NCBI GenBank assembly: GCA_023678885.1 | Contig: CM043005.1 | Span: forward strand, 11,522,314-11,586,313 | Reading direction: 5' to 3' | Source of the DNA: Pogostemon cablin | Taxonomy: Eukaryota; Streptophyta; Magnoliopsida; Lamiales; Lamiaceae | Length of the DNA: 64,000 nt | In this document: positions 11,076-21,843 of the stretch, piece by piece | Position numbering within the stretch: position 1 is the first letter of the stretch | How the letters are laid out: the number at the start of each line of letters is the position of its first letter | Translations under genes and position numbers: made by a program | The notes under the pieces: model-generated | What the model saw: the letters and a program-made list of their open reading frames with translations, nothing else | The model's database searches: none | Told to the model about the DNA's origin: nothing

Positions 11076-12008
11076 GGTACCGTCGTGACTCTCTAACGTT
11101 AAACATGAGCGCCTGTTGGGGGCTTTCCCTACCGTTTTATTGCTTTATTTATTTAGTGTGAGTAAGAAATTTTTATATTTAAGGTTCTTTGCAAACTTAG
11201 TTTTGACTTAAGTTTTTACTAAGTTTGGGGGGGTTGGTGTACTTACCTCATATTAGCACCAAGAGTATAATCTTTTCTTTGTAACATTTGCTAGGGGAAT
11301 TGATTTTTTGCTGTATATTGAAACTTTAATCGGTTTTGATGTGTTATTTTTTTTTGCAATTTGCCTAGTGTTCAGTGGTGTTTTATTTTATTTTGTAGTG
11401 TGAGCGGAGTTGTATACATGATTAATTTATAGAGTCTACGTTATGGTTCTCTAGCTATTGTTTTGGCTTGACATGATACTTAATGTTGTTTTAGACTCTA
11501 AGTTTTGCAGGGGATAAAGGAAATAATGAAAAACAGAGCATTGGAAGCCAGCTCGACCAAGGGTTCTTTCACTCGACTAAGTCACTGAGGTCGAGCAACG
11601 TTCTAGAAGGCTAGTTCAGAGTTTTAGATTACAGAGTGGCCGCTCGACCAAAAGTCTTCCGTTCGACCAATATCTATTGCTCGAGCGAGAGGTCGAGCAG
11701 AATACGAGAAATGGTTCTGTTATAGAGTTGCCGCTCGACCATGTCGGAGGTCGCTCGACCATGCCGCTCAACCCGCGCGGAGGTGTGGAATTGCGAATAT
11801 AAGGTCAATTTGCGCGCTTCTTGATCATTTTTTGCCATCCTTTCTTGAGCACTTACCCCGAACTGTAAGATTTTCACTCCAAACCCTTATTACACTTTTA
11901 TTTTCCCCAACACACACATTCCACACCAATTTTTGGAGGATTCAAGTCCAAATTAGGGTTTTTCTACTTAAATTTTGGGATTCTCGTTCTTCGTCACAAT
12001 ACACACTC
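11076..12008 (+). other. Athila-type copy A, spacer between pol and the third ORF
   Basis: No open frame of note. It begins with a stretch containing CGTTAAACATGAGCGCCTGT, a sequence type commonly seen just after pol in Athila elements. A polypurine-like run AAGTTTGGGGGGG lies at 11221-11233, and the next 300 bases are similar to 34651-34900. From 11550 to 11770 there are many GCTCGACC / GGTCGAGC motifs in both orientations. A possible TATA-like AATATAAGG lies near 11795. The stretch 11877-12008 is C/T-rich, like a leader before the ATG at 12009. Confidence 0.6.
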
Positions 12009-13881
12009 ATGGTCGGAGATAAAGGTATGTTTTCTTGACTCTTTAACCTTGAATTGGATTATTCTATGTCTAGTATAGATGGGAAAGTTGATTAAACATG
12101 TTTTTGGTTAGAATTTGAATTTGAATTTGGGTGTTCTTGCTGAAATTTTACATGAATTCGCATGAGTAGAATTTTACGTTGGATTTATGAAATTTTGTGA
12201 AATTGATGATGCATATGTCACGGGCTTGAGTTTAATTGTTGAATTTATGCATGGGCTCGTTGGTTTTGAGTGATAATTATTACTGATTGGGATTGTGGAA
12301 TTAATGCATGCTTAGGAATTATGCGTAATTGTTGATTTTTGGATTCAATTTGAAGCATGTTGGTATTGGTTGAAGTATATTGGAATCATTGGTATTATTT
12401 AAGACATATGAGATTGATTTTTCCATGATTTAATTTGTTGAGGTTCGTTGCTTGAATTTGATGATACATGTGAAGTTAATAGTCCTAGGTTGGGTATACC
12501 TGTTATTGCCTATGTTGTGCATTGAAATACAATTTTTATAGGTAAAGGAATTGCTACTTCTCGGAAGAGGAAGGGTAGTGGTATACCCAAGAAAGGAGAG
12601 ACGACAAAGAGATTAAAGTATGATGAAAGAATACTATTTGATTTTGATTTACAGATACCGGAATGGGAAGAAAGAGAGGAGCTGTGGGGAATTATTTCTA
12701 GGAAGATAGCTCAGACTCGTTATCAGGACGATCAAGCTATGGTGAAGTGAACATTATCAATGACATCAGGTGGATGTTTAATCAAGTAGGAATCAGTGGT
12801 TTTATGGACTTGAAGAGAGATTTATTTTCACATTACAGCTGAGGTGCTTTGCACGTTAGAGGTGATTCATGGAGAGCATTATCTTCCAGAGAGTGCCTTC
12901 TTTTAAATCGGAGGGTAATTGAGGTACATGTATGCTAATGAGTTCAACAGGTTGTTTGGATGCCCTACTGGGATTTTGACTCAGGAGTATGAGGACTTTA
13001 ATGTGGATATTTTCAGGAGGTTGATCTCGGGATTGCAAGGAGCCTATAATCCTCAAACATCAAGGGCTGCCTTCATTTGCAACCTAGTGATCGCATATAT
13101 GGACTGGATCATCTGGAACACCATATTTGCCCAAGTTGAGGGCGGGTGTATTCCGAGAGGAGAGTTGTACGTCCTTTGGTGCATGATGAACGGAGTCCAT
13201 TTCAACCTGGGTACTTACTTCTTTCAGCAGATGCAGTGGTTTACATCACACATGTTTCAGAAGGTCAACATTGGAGGGCTTATTAGACCTTTAGTGGAGC
13301 ACTATAATGTGAATTTGTCGAGATATAGGCCGATCCTGGAGACCCGAATTTAATTATTTCTGCATGTGTGAGAATGAATTTGGCTCGGAGGAAGGATGAT
13401 GCATGGATGTTCATCTGAGGGAAAAATCCGATATCTTTTATGCTTCCTTTCTCGCTCATTGATCTCACCTCTGTTCAGATCAATGGTAATCTTCTGATAA
13501 ACACTCCTTATATTGCGATCTCTACTACTTGTGTTAGAAATAGAGATTGGCGAATGTTGGTTGATATGCATATGGAGGGTGTTTACCTTAATCTTGATAT
13601 GATCTTAGTCGGAGAGCTGGAGGAGTATGAGGAGGATGAGCCACAACCACAGCAGCATCAGCAGCAGCCGATTCCTGAGGTACACATGGAGACGCCTTAT
13701 GAGCATCAGGAGATGGATTTTCCTCCAATGCAGCCACCATAGTAGCCACAACAACAGTATGAGCCACTACTGCAGCAGCAGTATGATTTTTTGTAGTCTC
13801 AAGATCGATTTTATCGAGAGAAGTTTAGGTTGATGCATGAACACTTTGTCACCTTGAACACAAATAAGCAGGAGATGAACC
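12009..13881 (+). pseudogene. Athila-type copy A, third ORF (envelope-like position, ATHILA ORF-1-like)
   Basis: A third gene after pol, where Athila elements carry an envelope-like ORF; its function is not established. A short first exon (ATG 12009, MVGDK) ends at a strong donor G|GTATGT (12024/12025). An acceptor TTTTTATAG ends at 12541, and exon 2 continues in frame with a basic SRKRKG stretch until a stop at 12748. The body runs through shifted frames: 12919-13353 (LRYMYANEFNRLFGCP, YMDWIIWNTIF) resembles the ATHILA ORF-1 / putative plant transposon protein family. The C-terminal part is Gln- and Glu-rich (13640-13790). The ORF is cut at 13881 by copia-1. The splice structure is inferred from sequence only. 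Confidence 0.65.
12025..12541 (+). other. Predicted intron in the Athila third ORF
   Basis: 517 bp, A/T-rich, with donor GTATGT and acceptor TTTTTATAG. Removing it joins the five-codon first exon to the 69-codon exon 2 in one frame. The intron itself is full of stops. Spliced subgenomic transcripts are known for the envelope-like ORF in some Athila relatives, which fits. Confidence 0.55.
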
Positions 13882-15214
13882 TGTTGGTGTTCGATCATTT
13901 GGTTAACATGAACCATTCGGGTTCCATATGATTATATATCTAGCGGAAGAAGAAAACATAGAAACATATTACCTTTCACCAGGGTATGTTGAAGAAGAAA
14001 GATTCCTGCCGACAGCCTGTGCAGCCTTACCGTTTTGGACATAACTCTCTCATCTGATATTGGATTTGAGTGATCTACATGCTAAAACTATCCTCTCTTC
14101 AGTGGATTTCCAACGATGTATCACACATATAGTTTGGAATTCCACACGATTTTAGAAAAATCATGGAAGTTGACAAACAGCTGCAACAAACAACCTTCCG
14201 ATCTTCTGCTGTATTTCCAAGTCCAATCTTGACGTCGTATGGGCGATGATCCTCAAGATCTTCTCAATTTGCTGTTCCCTCACCCTCCTTACTGTGTTAG
14301 GCATGATTCACTTTTCAGTTAGGGTTTCCGAACAGCAGGGACAAGGTGGAGAAATTAAAGATGGGCCTCCATTGGGCTTAAGTATCCGAGCTTAGCCCAA
14401 AGCTTATTCTTAAGTCCATTAATAATAATATATACCACTAAAATATTATCACTGCACTACCATTCTAATCCCATAATTACGTTATGGGCTCCTTATTATT
14501 ATAAGCCCATTGGTTTCTCCATGTTTAAGATATACAATGCCCATTAATTAATATCTCATCCGAGAGTAGTACCACTCAACCTCATTATGTTGGAATAAAT
14601 CCACCTGCAGGGTTTACATGTTAATCCTTATGAGCTCCTCAAGGGGACATCATCAACCTATATCGGACACGGATTCTTTCTACAATCAACAGCACACCAT
14701 AGGGACAACACTATTTCCCAACTCATCGAGTTTGTTGATTTAATTACATGTAAATCTCACCCATTGATGAATCAAAGAAATACATATTGCCTTATGTGTC
14801 GAAGTTATTGTATAGGGATTAAAAGCACGAACATCCATAATAATTGAGATCAAGTTCTTCTATATAGATAGTACAAGTCGAACGATCTCAAGTAGTCCTG
14901 CTCAATACACACAAAGTATACTAATGTGATTCTATAGTCAAGACAAACTAATACCAAATCACACTACAACCATCCTGATAGAGAGTTCCCGTCTATCTCG
15001 GTTGTGAGCATCTGTTTATACTTTATAAGGAAACCGACAATATGATCTCCTGCGTATTATTGCACAACATATTATCTACAGTATAAAGTAAATGGACTAT
15101 TGCATCAGACATATAAATTATAAGATGCAATTATTTGATCATTGATTTTCATTTCAAATAAATTGTTAAAACATTGTTCATACTAAAGCTAGACTTTTAG
15201 TATACAATCCAACA
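13882..15214 (-). repeat. Copia-1 3' LTR
   Basis: On the + strand it starts TGTTGG and ends CCAACA, the inverted ends of this family. It is about 1333 bp and collinear with the 1.39-kb LTRs at 23970, 31145, 51395 and 58353, but more diverged. Confidence 0.9.
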
Positions 15215-15226
15215 ATCTCCCACTTA
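15215..15226 (-). other. Copia-1 polypurine tract
   Basis: The + strand reads ATCTCCCACTTA; the - strand TAAGTGGGAGAT lies directly before the 3' LTR. It is identical in copia-2 and copia-3. Confidence 0.85.
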
Positions 15227-17276
15227 TACTAAAAGACTATGCTGTCATGTCTTCTGCCATACATCTGATTCCCACTCCCACTAAACGACCATCAAAAGCT
15301 TTCGTCTTAAGGTCCTTGTGAATGGATTTACTAGGTCATCATCCGATGCAATCTTGGGGACAACAACCTTTCCCTCAACATACGATTTCTCATAACGGGT
15401 GGTACTTGCGCTCCATGTGTTTAATTGCCTTATGGGCTCGTGATTCCTTCAAGTTTACAAATGCACCATTATCATCAAATAAATTACGATAACCTTCGGC
15501 AAACTTAGAAATACTTCGAAGTCCATCATGAAGTTTCTAGAGTCATATAAATACTTTGGTTGCCTCAGAGGCTCCAATTTATCAATCTTTCCATGGTGGA
15601 GTCCAAAATATATTTTTATATAACACTCCACCATCTTATGACTCTACTTCATAAAATTAAGCACATAACCTTTGAGGTGGATTTACTGCCGTCCCTATCT
15701 GATTTGAAAAATCTGAATCTATGTAACCCATAAGAAGCAGTGAATCTGTTCGGTAAGTCCATATAATTTCTGGTCCTTTTCAGGTACATAAGTATATGTC
15801 TTACCATAGTTCATCATTCTTATTTCAAGTTACCTTGATACTCACTGACCATGCCTTCGGCAAAACAGATATCCGATCTCATGCATAGCATTTCTTAGAT
15901 TAAACTTTCTTATTCATCGAAGCATAAGGAACCGCTTTCATCTCCTTTATCTTCTTTTATGTCAGGACACATTTCCTTAGATAAAGTCACATGCTAATAC
16001 GAGTAAGGATTGTATCATTTCATGAAACTTGAGATAAACACAACATCCTATCTTGTGATCACCATGATCGCAAGGATATATTTTGCTTCTCTCAAGTCCT
16101 TCATTTCATACTACTTTATAAACCATCCCTATACACCCAACAATACTCTTTCATTGTCTCCAATGAGTAATATATAATCTACGTATAGTACAATAAAAAC
16201 CACTACATTTCCGTCACTCTTTTCAATACACAAGACATATCCGCGCATTGAATAAATCCGTATGCCTGGATTTCCTCATCAACATGGATGTTTCATGATC
16301 TTGAAGCTTACTTTATTCCATCGATGGACACCTTTAAGCTTACAATCAAAATGCTCTTAGCCCTATGCAATGAATCAATCTGGTTGCTTCACATAGATGT
16401 CTTCCTTAAGACTTCCAATCAGGAAAGCTGTCTTGACATCAATTTGCTGTAACTCATATTCAATATGAACAACAACAAATAAAAGAGTCCGAATCGACTT
16501 AAGCATAGCTATCGGTGAATTCCCTCATAATCGAATCCTTTCTTTCTGAGTATACCTTTTCACAACAAGCTTTGCTTCCAAGGTTTTTACCTTACTGTGA
16601 TCCTCTTTTATTTTGTGTGACCACTTCTATGGCTTTTACACCATTTAGTGATCCTACAAGCTCCCAAATTTGATTTAAAATCCATAGATTATATTTCAAA
16701 ATTCATTGTAACTTGCTAAGATATCACATTTTTATCTTGTAATGCTACGTCGTATCCGTGGGTCAATTCCATGTTTACTAGGGACCCAGTCTCATGACTC
16801 TTCCAAAACATAAATCTTTTGGGTTGTAAAACAACCCCCCCCTCCTACGACAAATCACTACATGCAATTGTGTATCATATATAACGCGCGATGCAGTTTA
16901 CCTTGTAGTATATCCTTTTGTACAATTTGTACTAATGCTTTGTGTTTTCCCTCTCACTTCCTTTAGAACAACTTATACATGGATATATGATTTAATACGT
17001 AGTCCTTTTCCAAAAATCTAGTGTTTGTGTAAACAATCACCCTTCGATCTTTTGGACTAAATAAATCAATACCCTCCATTTTTCTAGGATATCCCACAAA
17101 CAGACAAACGTTATATGACATGCTGTTTCTAGGGCATACTTATAAAATGAATTTAGTAATTCTAAATAATTCATCATCTATCTAATCATTTTCATAAGAG
17201 TCTTTCTCTTATTAGGATTAGAAGACGTATTATTAATTACTATTTGTTGCATCCGTGGGATAAAGATGATTTAAGA
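15227..17276 (-). pseudogene. Copia-1 pol remnants: RNase H, RT and integrase C-terminus
   Basis: Read on the - strand from 17276 down: a few bases of the protease-integrase junction, a deletion, the integrase C-terminal region (17207-16700), the RT (about 16640-15900) and the RNase H (about 15880-15230). The RT catalytic box reads YVDY at 16185-16174 instead of YVDD. Stops and frameshifts are dense and no open frame exceeds 60 codons. Assignment is by collinearity with copia-2 and copia-3. Confidence 0.82.
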
Positions 17277-17508
17277 AAGAAGCATGTTATCCAAAGAAAC
17301 TCGATAAATCCATGGTTTGATTATGTTTAGTGCTTGTGAGTTAAGAAAAGAAAGGAAAAATGAGAAGTGAAGGAACTGAAATAGATTATCATCTCTTTGG
17401 TTACTTACACTTGTTGAATCACTCTTATCTAAAATTTTCCTACCCATTTCAAAGAGTCTAACATTACAACTGAAGATAAAAGACCTTTTTGATCACTTTT
17501 AATTGCAG
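17277..17508 (+). mobile_element. Athila-type tail fragment
   Basis: Non-coding sequence beyond the copia-1 truncation. It contains GAGTCTAACATTACAAC (17454-17470), followed by a segment matching the tails at 34232 and 35991. It is probably what remains of the copy A 3' region after copia-1 inserted and the junction was deleted. Confidence 0.65.
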
Positions 17509-17601
17509 ATATTTTTATCAGAAGTTTGCCAAGGCCTTCTTTTGAACTTTTTAGATCCAAGCTACGGGTCGGTCCTCAATCGACATCTAGCTTGAGGGGG
17601 G
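17509..17601 (+). pseudogene. Ale/Retrofit-like copia, RNase H C-terminal end and polypurine tract
   Basis: The + strand encodes LPRPSFELFRSKLRVG followed by a short Ser/Leu-rich end, the usual C-terminus of Ale-type copia RNase H. CTTGAGGGGGG at 17591-17601 is the polypurine tract next to the LTR. All upstream parts of this element are missing. It is a different lineage from the four Tork-like copies. Confidence 0.75.
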
Positions 17602-17883
17602 TGATAGACAGACGTATACTACTGAAGATAATAAGGGATAATTTGGGTTAATGTAGTCTCCAAAACTTAGGACTTCTATTAGATATTTCATGTATAGGTA
17701 TTTGCATAACTTTTTAAATTTCAAATTGTAACATGTAACTCTATAAATTCGTTGAATGAAATCACCACAGTAGTGCAAATTCTGTAAATCTTATAGGTGG
17801 GATTAGCTTAAATAAGCATACACAATCTATAGTGATTAGATCATTTTCAGCTTTGTAGTCTTCTGCGCGGTTTTCGTTGATCA
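17602..17883 (+). repeat. Short LTR of the Ale-like copia
   Basis: It starts TGAT directly after the polypurine tract and ends GATCA at 17883, giving 282 bp with matching inverted ends, a normal size for Ale-type LTRs. A TATA-like CTCTATAAATTC lies near 17740. No target duplication can be recognised. Confidence 0.65.
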
Positions 17884-17898
17884 TTAAGCATTATTAAG

Positions 17899-18700
17899 CT
17901 TTTTTTTATCAAGCAAAATTTATTAAATTAGAAAAATGTGTTACATAGGCACAAGGGGTGCTTCAACCCTTGCAACTCATCATACACTACAACAATACTA
18001 TTTCAATCATTCTCCACAATTTTGAAAGTTAAAGACTAGCTTGCCGCATTTATTAATTGACAACAGTTCTGAGGTTACTTATACCACTCCAAATCACTAA
18101 TATTACGGATTTCAATCATCTTAAATGAAAGCCATGACCAAGATCATACTTTAGCCTTGTAGACAATCTTCTTTAAATTCAATGAGTGTCCATTGAAAAT
18201 AAGTTATTCCTATAACTCACATTATCCAACTGCGATCCATATTATTGAAGCTATGAGAACTCCTTTCCTGCCATCCAAGTTTTCACCATGTTGGAGAAAA
18301 TTAATGATAGGATGCACATGAAGTACTATATCCACACCCAACCAAACTTGAATTTGATGCCAAATCTTCCATGATAGATGAGACACATTTTCATATTATG
18401 TGCAACCCCACGAGCAATGCATATGTTCTGGATTTGAAATTATGCAAATTTGATTAAGCTTGTCTCTTGTTGCAATATCTCATGTAGAAACTTCCATATG
18501 ATAGCTTGAAATCTTCTAGGTGCAAAATAATTTCAGAATCTATGAAATGCTAATTTTGCAATCTGCATTTTTGTATTAACCTTCTGTCATTTTTCATTTC
18601 GCAAGTATGCACTCTTTGTTGTAAATAGGCTGTTCGAGGAGTGTTTCCACCGCCATATCTTATTCATTAGGTTTCATCACAACCCTGCTAAAGCAATCAA
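17899..18700 (-). mobile_element. LINE-3, 3' end of an L1-type LINE
   Basis: On the - strand it ends with a run of A (T run at 17900-17907), preceded by a CACCCCTTGTGC-type hairpin (17973-17949). Upstream, the - strand encodes broken pieces of the ORF2 C-terminus (FTTKSAYL, SWKIWHQIQVWLG), the zinc-finger region after the RT. Stops and frameshifts are frequent. The inner boundary near 18700 is approximate. Confidence 0.7.
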
Positions 18701-19540
18701 GAAGTTCATTAGCATAACCATATTCTAGTATCCTTAATACTTTATTGTCAAGCTTAATTGATCAGTTCATCATCTGTTGTATTCAATTAATCAATAAAGA
18801 ATCCCTATCACCAATAGTGGATTAAATCCAAAAGTGATCGAACCATTTAAAAATCTTAAGAGTTCTTCTATTAGTTTTAAATTTCATTATTTAGTTTCCA
18901 TTCATCAAAACGTATGAGAGGGTTGACTGTATTCTTGATTCATTTTGAGCTGCAACCGAGAGAGTTGAGAGCTTCAAGATTCATAACAAGTATAATAAGT
19001 TGAGTCACACACTCCACTGGAACTTGGAAGCTCCACAATGATGATGATCAATAGCTCATATGCGAAATACCCTTGTGCATGATGGAAAGCCAAGACGTGT
19101 TGGGTTTGATCGACGGCCAAATGATGGAACTACAGACGTTAAAATGTAATGAATTTTAATTGTTTAGGTGTCACACTTATGTCAGGAACCCAATTTTTTA
19201 ACAAAAAAACCCCATATCCAAGAAAAATATCGTATATTGGGTGTGTTTTTCAACAATACTAAAAGGTGGGGTACTTTTTTATAATTTCTCAAATGTGAAA
19301 ACTAATTTACAATAGGAGTAAAGTTCATGATTTTTGTTGCAATTAAACCTATATATACTTGACATTTTTCAAAAGATTTGATAATAATGAGCCTTTTGAG
19401 ATCACTATACGGGACATTTATCTCATTCCCTATGAAATTTACTCTAAAAATGTCCAATTATATTTAAATCAGATTCTGGCTAAAAAAATAAACTATACAT
19501 AGTTCCAGATTAAAATTATTTCCTATTAGATCACATAAAT
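18701..19540. other. Unassigned A/T-rich stretch
   Basis: No open frame, RNA gene or recognised element end could be supported. It may hold the rest of LINE-3 and the 5' untranslated region of the LINE that follows. Confidence 0.3.
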
Positions 19541-20065
19541 TTGGACTTAGGTCTTGAAGTCAGTGGTGAAGCCCATGAAGGAATTAATTTGGTAGTGGAT
19601 TTAAGTGACCATCTTTCAAATGGGCCAACTATTCAGTTTAACCCAGATCCAAATAAAACCTTAATACATGAAGATTCTAAGCTTATTCTTATCTACAAAG
19701 AGACAACTTCGGCAGCTAGTTACGAAGAAGAGAACAACTCCTATCTTGCTCCTCATAATTATGCAATTGTGGAATCTTTGACAAAGTTGAATTCGTCCCC
19801 TATTCAAGGTAACTGGAAGCAAACAATGGCTAAAAAGAATGTCTGAGATGGAGATTATATGCAATAGAATCAAATGAATGATCTAAAAATTCAAGAAATT
19901 TCCAAAGAGTTTAAAAGAGCGTAGGAAGTTGGTAAGAGTATTGGGCTTATTAATAAGATCTCAGATGAAGAAATAATCTAACACATGGAGATTTTAGAAA
20001 GGAAAGTGGGCAATGAAGAAGAAGGGACAGAAAACGGCAAAGAAGGGGGTGAAAAAATTCTCTAA
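19541..20065 (+). pseudogene. LINE-2 (host LINE) ORF1, C-terminal part
   Basis: A 101-codon open stretch (19541-19846), followed in other frames by an acidic end (EEEGTENGKEGG). The frame of that end stops with TAA at 20063-20065, directly before the ATG of ORF2. The sequence is hydrophilic, like the C-terminal part of plant LINE ORF1 proteins after the knuckle, but no knuckle or DUF4283 block is visible. Identification is mostly by position. Confidence 0.5.
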
Positions 20066-20860
20066 ATGAAGATTCTCAGCTAAAATGGTAGAGGACTCGG
20101 GAAGAAGGCAATGAGAAGGGAGGTAAAACAGTTAATTCAGAAACTTAGAATAGATTTTTGTTGTCTGCAAGAAACAAAGTTAGAAACTATGTCAGAGATT
20201 GTTTGCAAATTCTTATGGGACAATTCAAATTTCGATTGGGCTTTCAAGGCTTCGAAGGGTAGACCGAGAGGAATTGTATCAATTTGGAATTTTGATTATT
20301 TTTGCAAGACTACCTCATGGTTTATTTGTGGTATGCTGGTTGTTAATGAATTTTTTGTTGATGATGGAAAGGTATGCTGGTTGTTAATGGATATTTTGCT
20401 GATGACGGAAAGCAGGGGGTTTTTATCAATGTTTATGCTCCATGTTCTTATGTTGAGAAAATGCAATTGTGGGATTCTATCAGGTTGGTGATTGAACAAT
20501 ATGGGAAGGCTTGTATTATAGTACGAGATTTCAATGCCATATGCAATGCGGAGGAAAGGGTAGGAAAGGGATATGTAGGAGATAATAGAGATATGACGCA
20601 CTTTGATGATTTTGTCAATAAATGCAATTTAATAGATATGCCTCGGGTGGTCAAAGATTAATCACTTGGTATCGTACAGAGGGAACTTATAAAAGTAAGC
20701 TGGATCGGATCATGGTGAATTCAGAATGGATTTCGAAGTGGCTAAATCAGAATTTGAGAGGCTTGAGGCGTACATTGTCAGATCATTGCCCAATATATCT
20801 AGTAAACTCACATAAAGATTGGGGGACTCGTCCTTTTAAATTCATAAATAGTTGGTTGGA
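20066..20860 (+). pseudogene. LINE-2 ORF2, endonuclease domain
   Basis: The start MKILS at 20066 is followed by a stop (20081-20083) where LINE endonucleases have Trp, then NGRGLGKKAMRREVK. Later motifs: CCLQETKLE (ETK), RGIVSIWN, INVYAPC, a degenerate RDFNA for the usual GDFN, and LSDHCPIYLV (SDH box). A 41-bp tandem duplication (20330-20370 and 20371-20411) shifts the frame in the middle of the domain. The fold is recognisable, but the gene is broken. Confidence 0.82.
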
Positions 20861-21319
20861 GCACCCAAACTTCAAAGAAATTTTCCAGAGCAAGTGGAAT
20901 AGCTACCAAATCGATGGGTGGGCAGCTTTTACATTGAAGGAAAAAAAAAAATTCAAAAATGACCTGAGGGTGTGGAACGAAGAAGTTTTTGGTATTATAG
21001 AACACAACATTGAAGAGAAAAAAAAAAGATTGAAAAATGTGGGATCAGATAGATGACACACTTGGTCTAGAGGAACATGAGGTTATCTTACACAATAAAT
21101 GCTCGACAGAACTTCTTAGAAATATGAATTAGCAAGAAAGCTTTTTGTTTCAGAAAGAAAAGATGAAATGGATACGTGAAGGGGATGTGAACACTAACTT
21201 CTTACACAATTGGATAAATAAGCAGAGGAAATTAAATGAGATTGATGGCCTATTTTTCAATGGGGTATGGACAGATTCAGTAGATGGAGTTAAGAATGGA
21301 ATTCAAACTCACTTCTTAG
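20861..21319 (+). pseudogene. LINE-2 ORF2, linker up to the nested LINE
   Basis: The linker before the RT, with MKWIREGDVNTNFLHNWINK and IDGLFFNGVW, the usual EGDxNTxFFH block of plant LINEs. The gene is cut at 21319, at the end of the left target duplication of LINE-2i, and continues at 23364. A frameshift near 21056 and a stop near 21132 precede it. Confidence 0.85.
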
Positions 21320-21843
21320 TGCTTGAGCAGATGAATTTTAGCAGTAAATGGAGGAGGTGGGTCAAAGAGTGTTTAAGTTCTACTTCAGTCTCTGTTCTAG
21401 TCAATGGATGCCCGATGACAGAATTTATCCCTAGCAAAGGCTTGAGGCAAGGAGATCCTTTATCCCCATTTCTTTTCTTGGTGGCAGCTGAAGGCATTAG
21501 AAATTTTGTTAGAAGGGCAAGTGAGAGTCATTTATACACTCCGTTGAAAATTGGGTATAACATGATTAATTTGGAAATTCTTCAGTTTGCAGATGGTATG
21601 GTTTTCTTTAACGATGACAGTAGGGGAAGTCTTTATACTTTGAAGGCGTTGCTGAGATGGGTTGAGCTAGCATCGGGATTGAAGACTAATTTTCTTAAGA
21701 GTACAGTGTTCTTATTCAAAAAAGATGAAAATGCCCGCATCGAAGAAGCTACACACCTCCTCAATTGCAAATTGGGTCACCTACCTTTCAAGTATTTGGG
21801 AATTCTTGTGGGCACAGGTACAAAGGATAGAAGAATTTGGTAA
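21145..21843 (+). pseudogene. Chimeric open frame across the LINE-2 / LINE-2i junction
   Basis: A 232-codon open frame whose first 58 or so codons come from the host LINE linker and whose remainder, from about 21320, is the RT palm of the inserted 5'-truncated LINE. The join happens to be in frame. The RT part has VLVNGCPMTEF, GLRQGDPLSPFLF and FADG (21586-21597) in place of FADD. The frame lacks the RT fingers and motif A, so it cannot encode a working polymerase. Confidence 0.85.
21311..21319 (+). repeat. Target site duplication of LINE-2i, left copy
   Basis: ACTTCTTAG, repeated at 23355-23363. The first A may belong to the poly(A) on the right side, so the certain length is 8 bp. Confidence 0.8.

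Larger units (their letters stand above)
13882..17276 (-). mobile_element. Copia-1, Tork/Angela-like Ty1/copia element, 5'-truncated
   Basis: A - strand copia with only its 3' LTR (13882-15214), polypurine tract and the RNase H, RT and integrase C-terminal remnants. It is homologous to copia-2 and copia-3. The 5' half (rest of pol, gag, leader, 5' LTR) is missing; homology ends near 17276, where Athila tail sequence resumes. An internal deletion at about 17207 removes the integrase core. Confidence 0.9.

Noticed and set aside
11221..11240. AAGTTTGGGGGGG followed by TTGGTGT read as a polypurine tract plus the 3' LTR of Athila copy A
   Set aside because: A coding third ORF follows within 800 bases, no primer site or LTR end is found, and the matching segment at 34651 is also not followed by an LTR end. 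A spacer after pol fits better, though an LTR fragment cannot be fully excluded.
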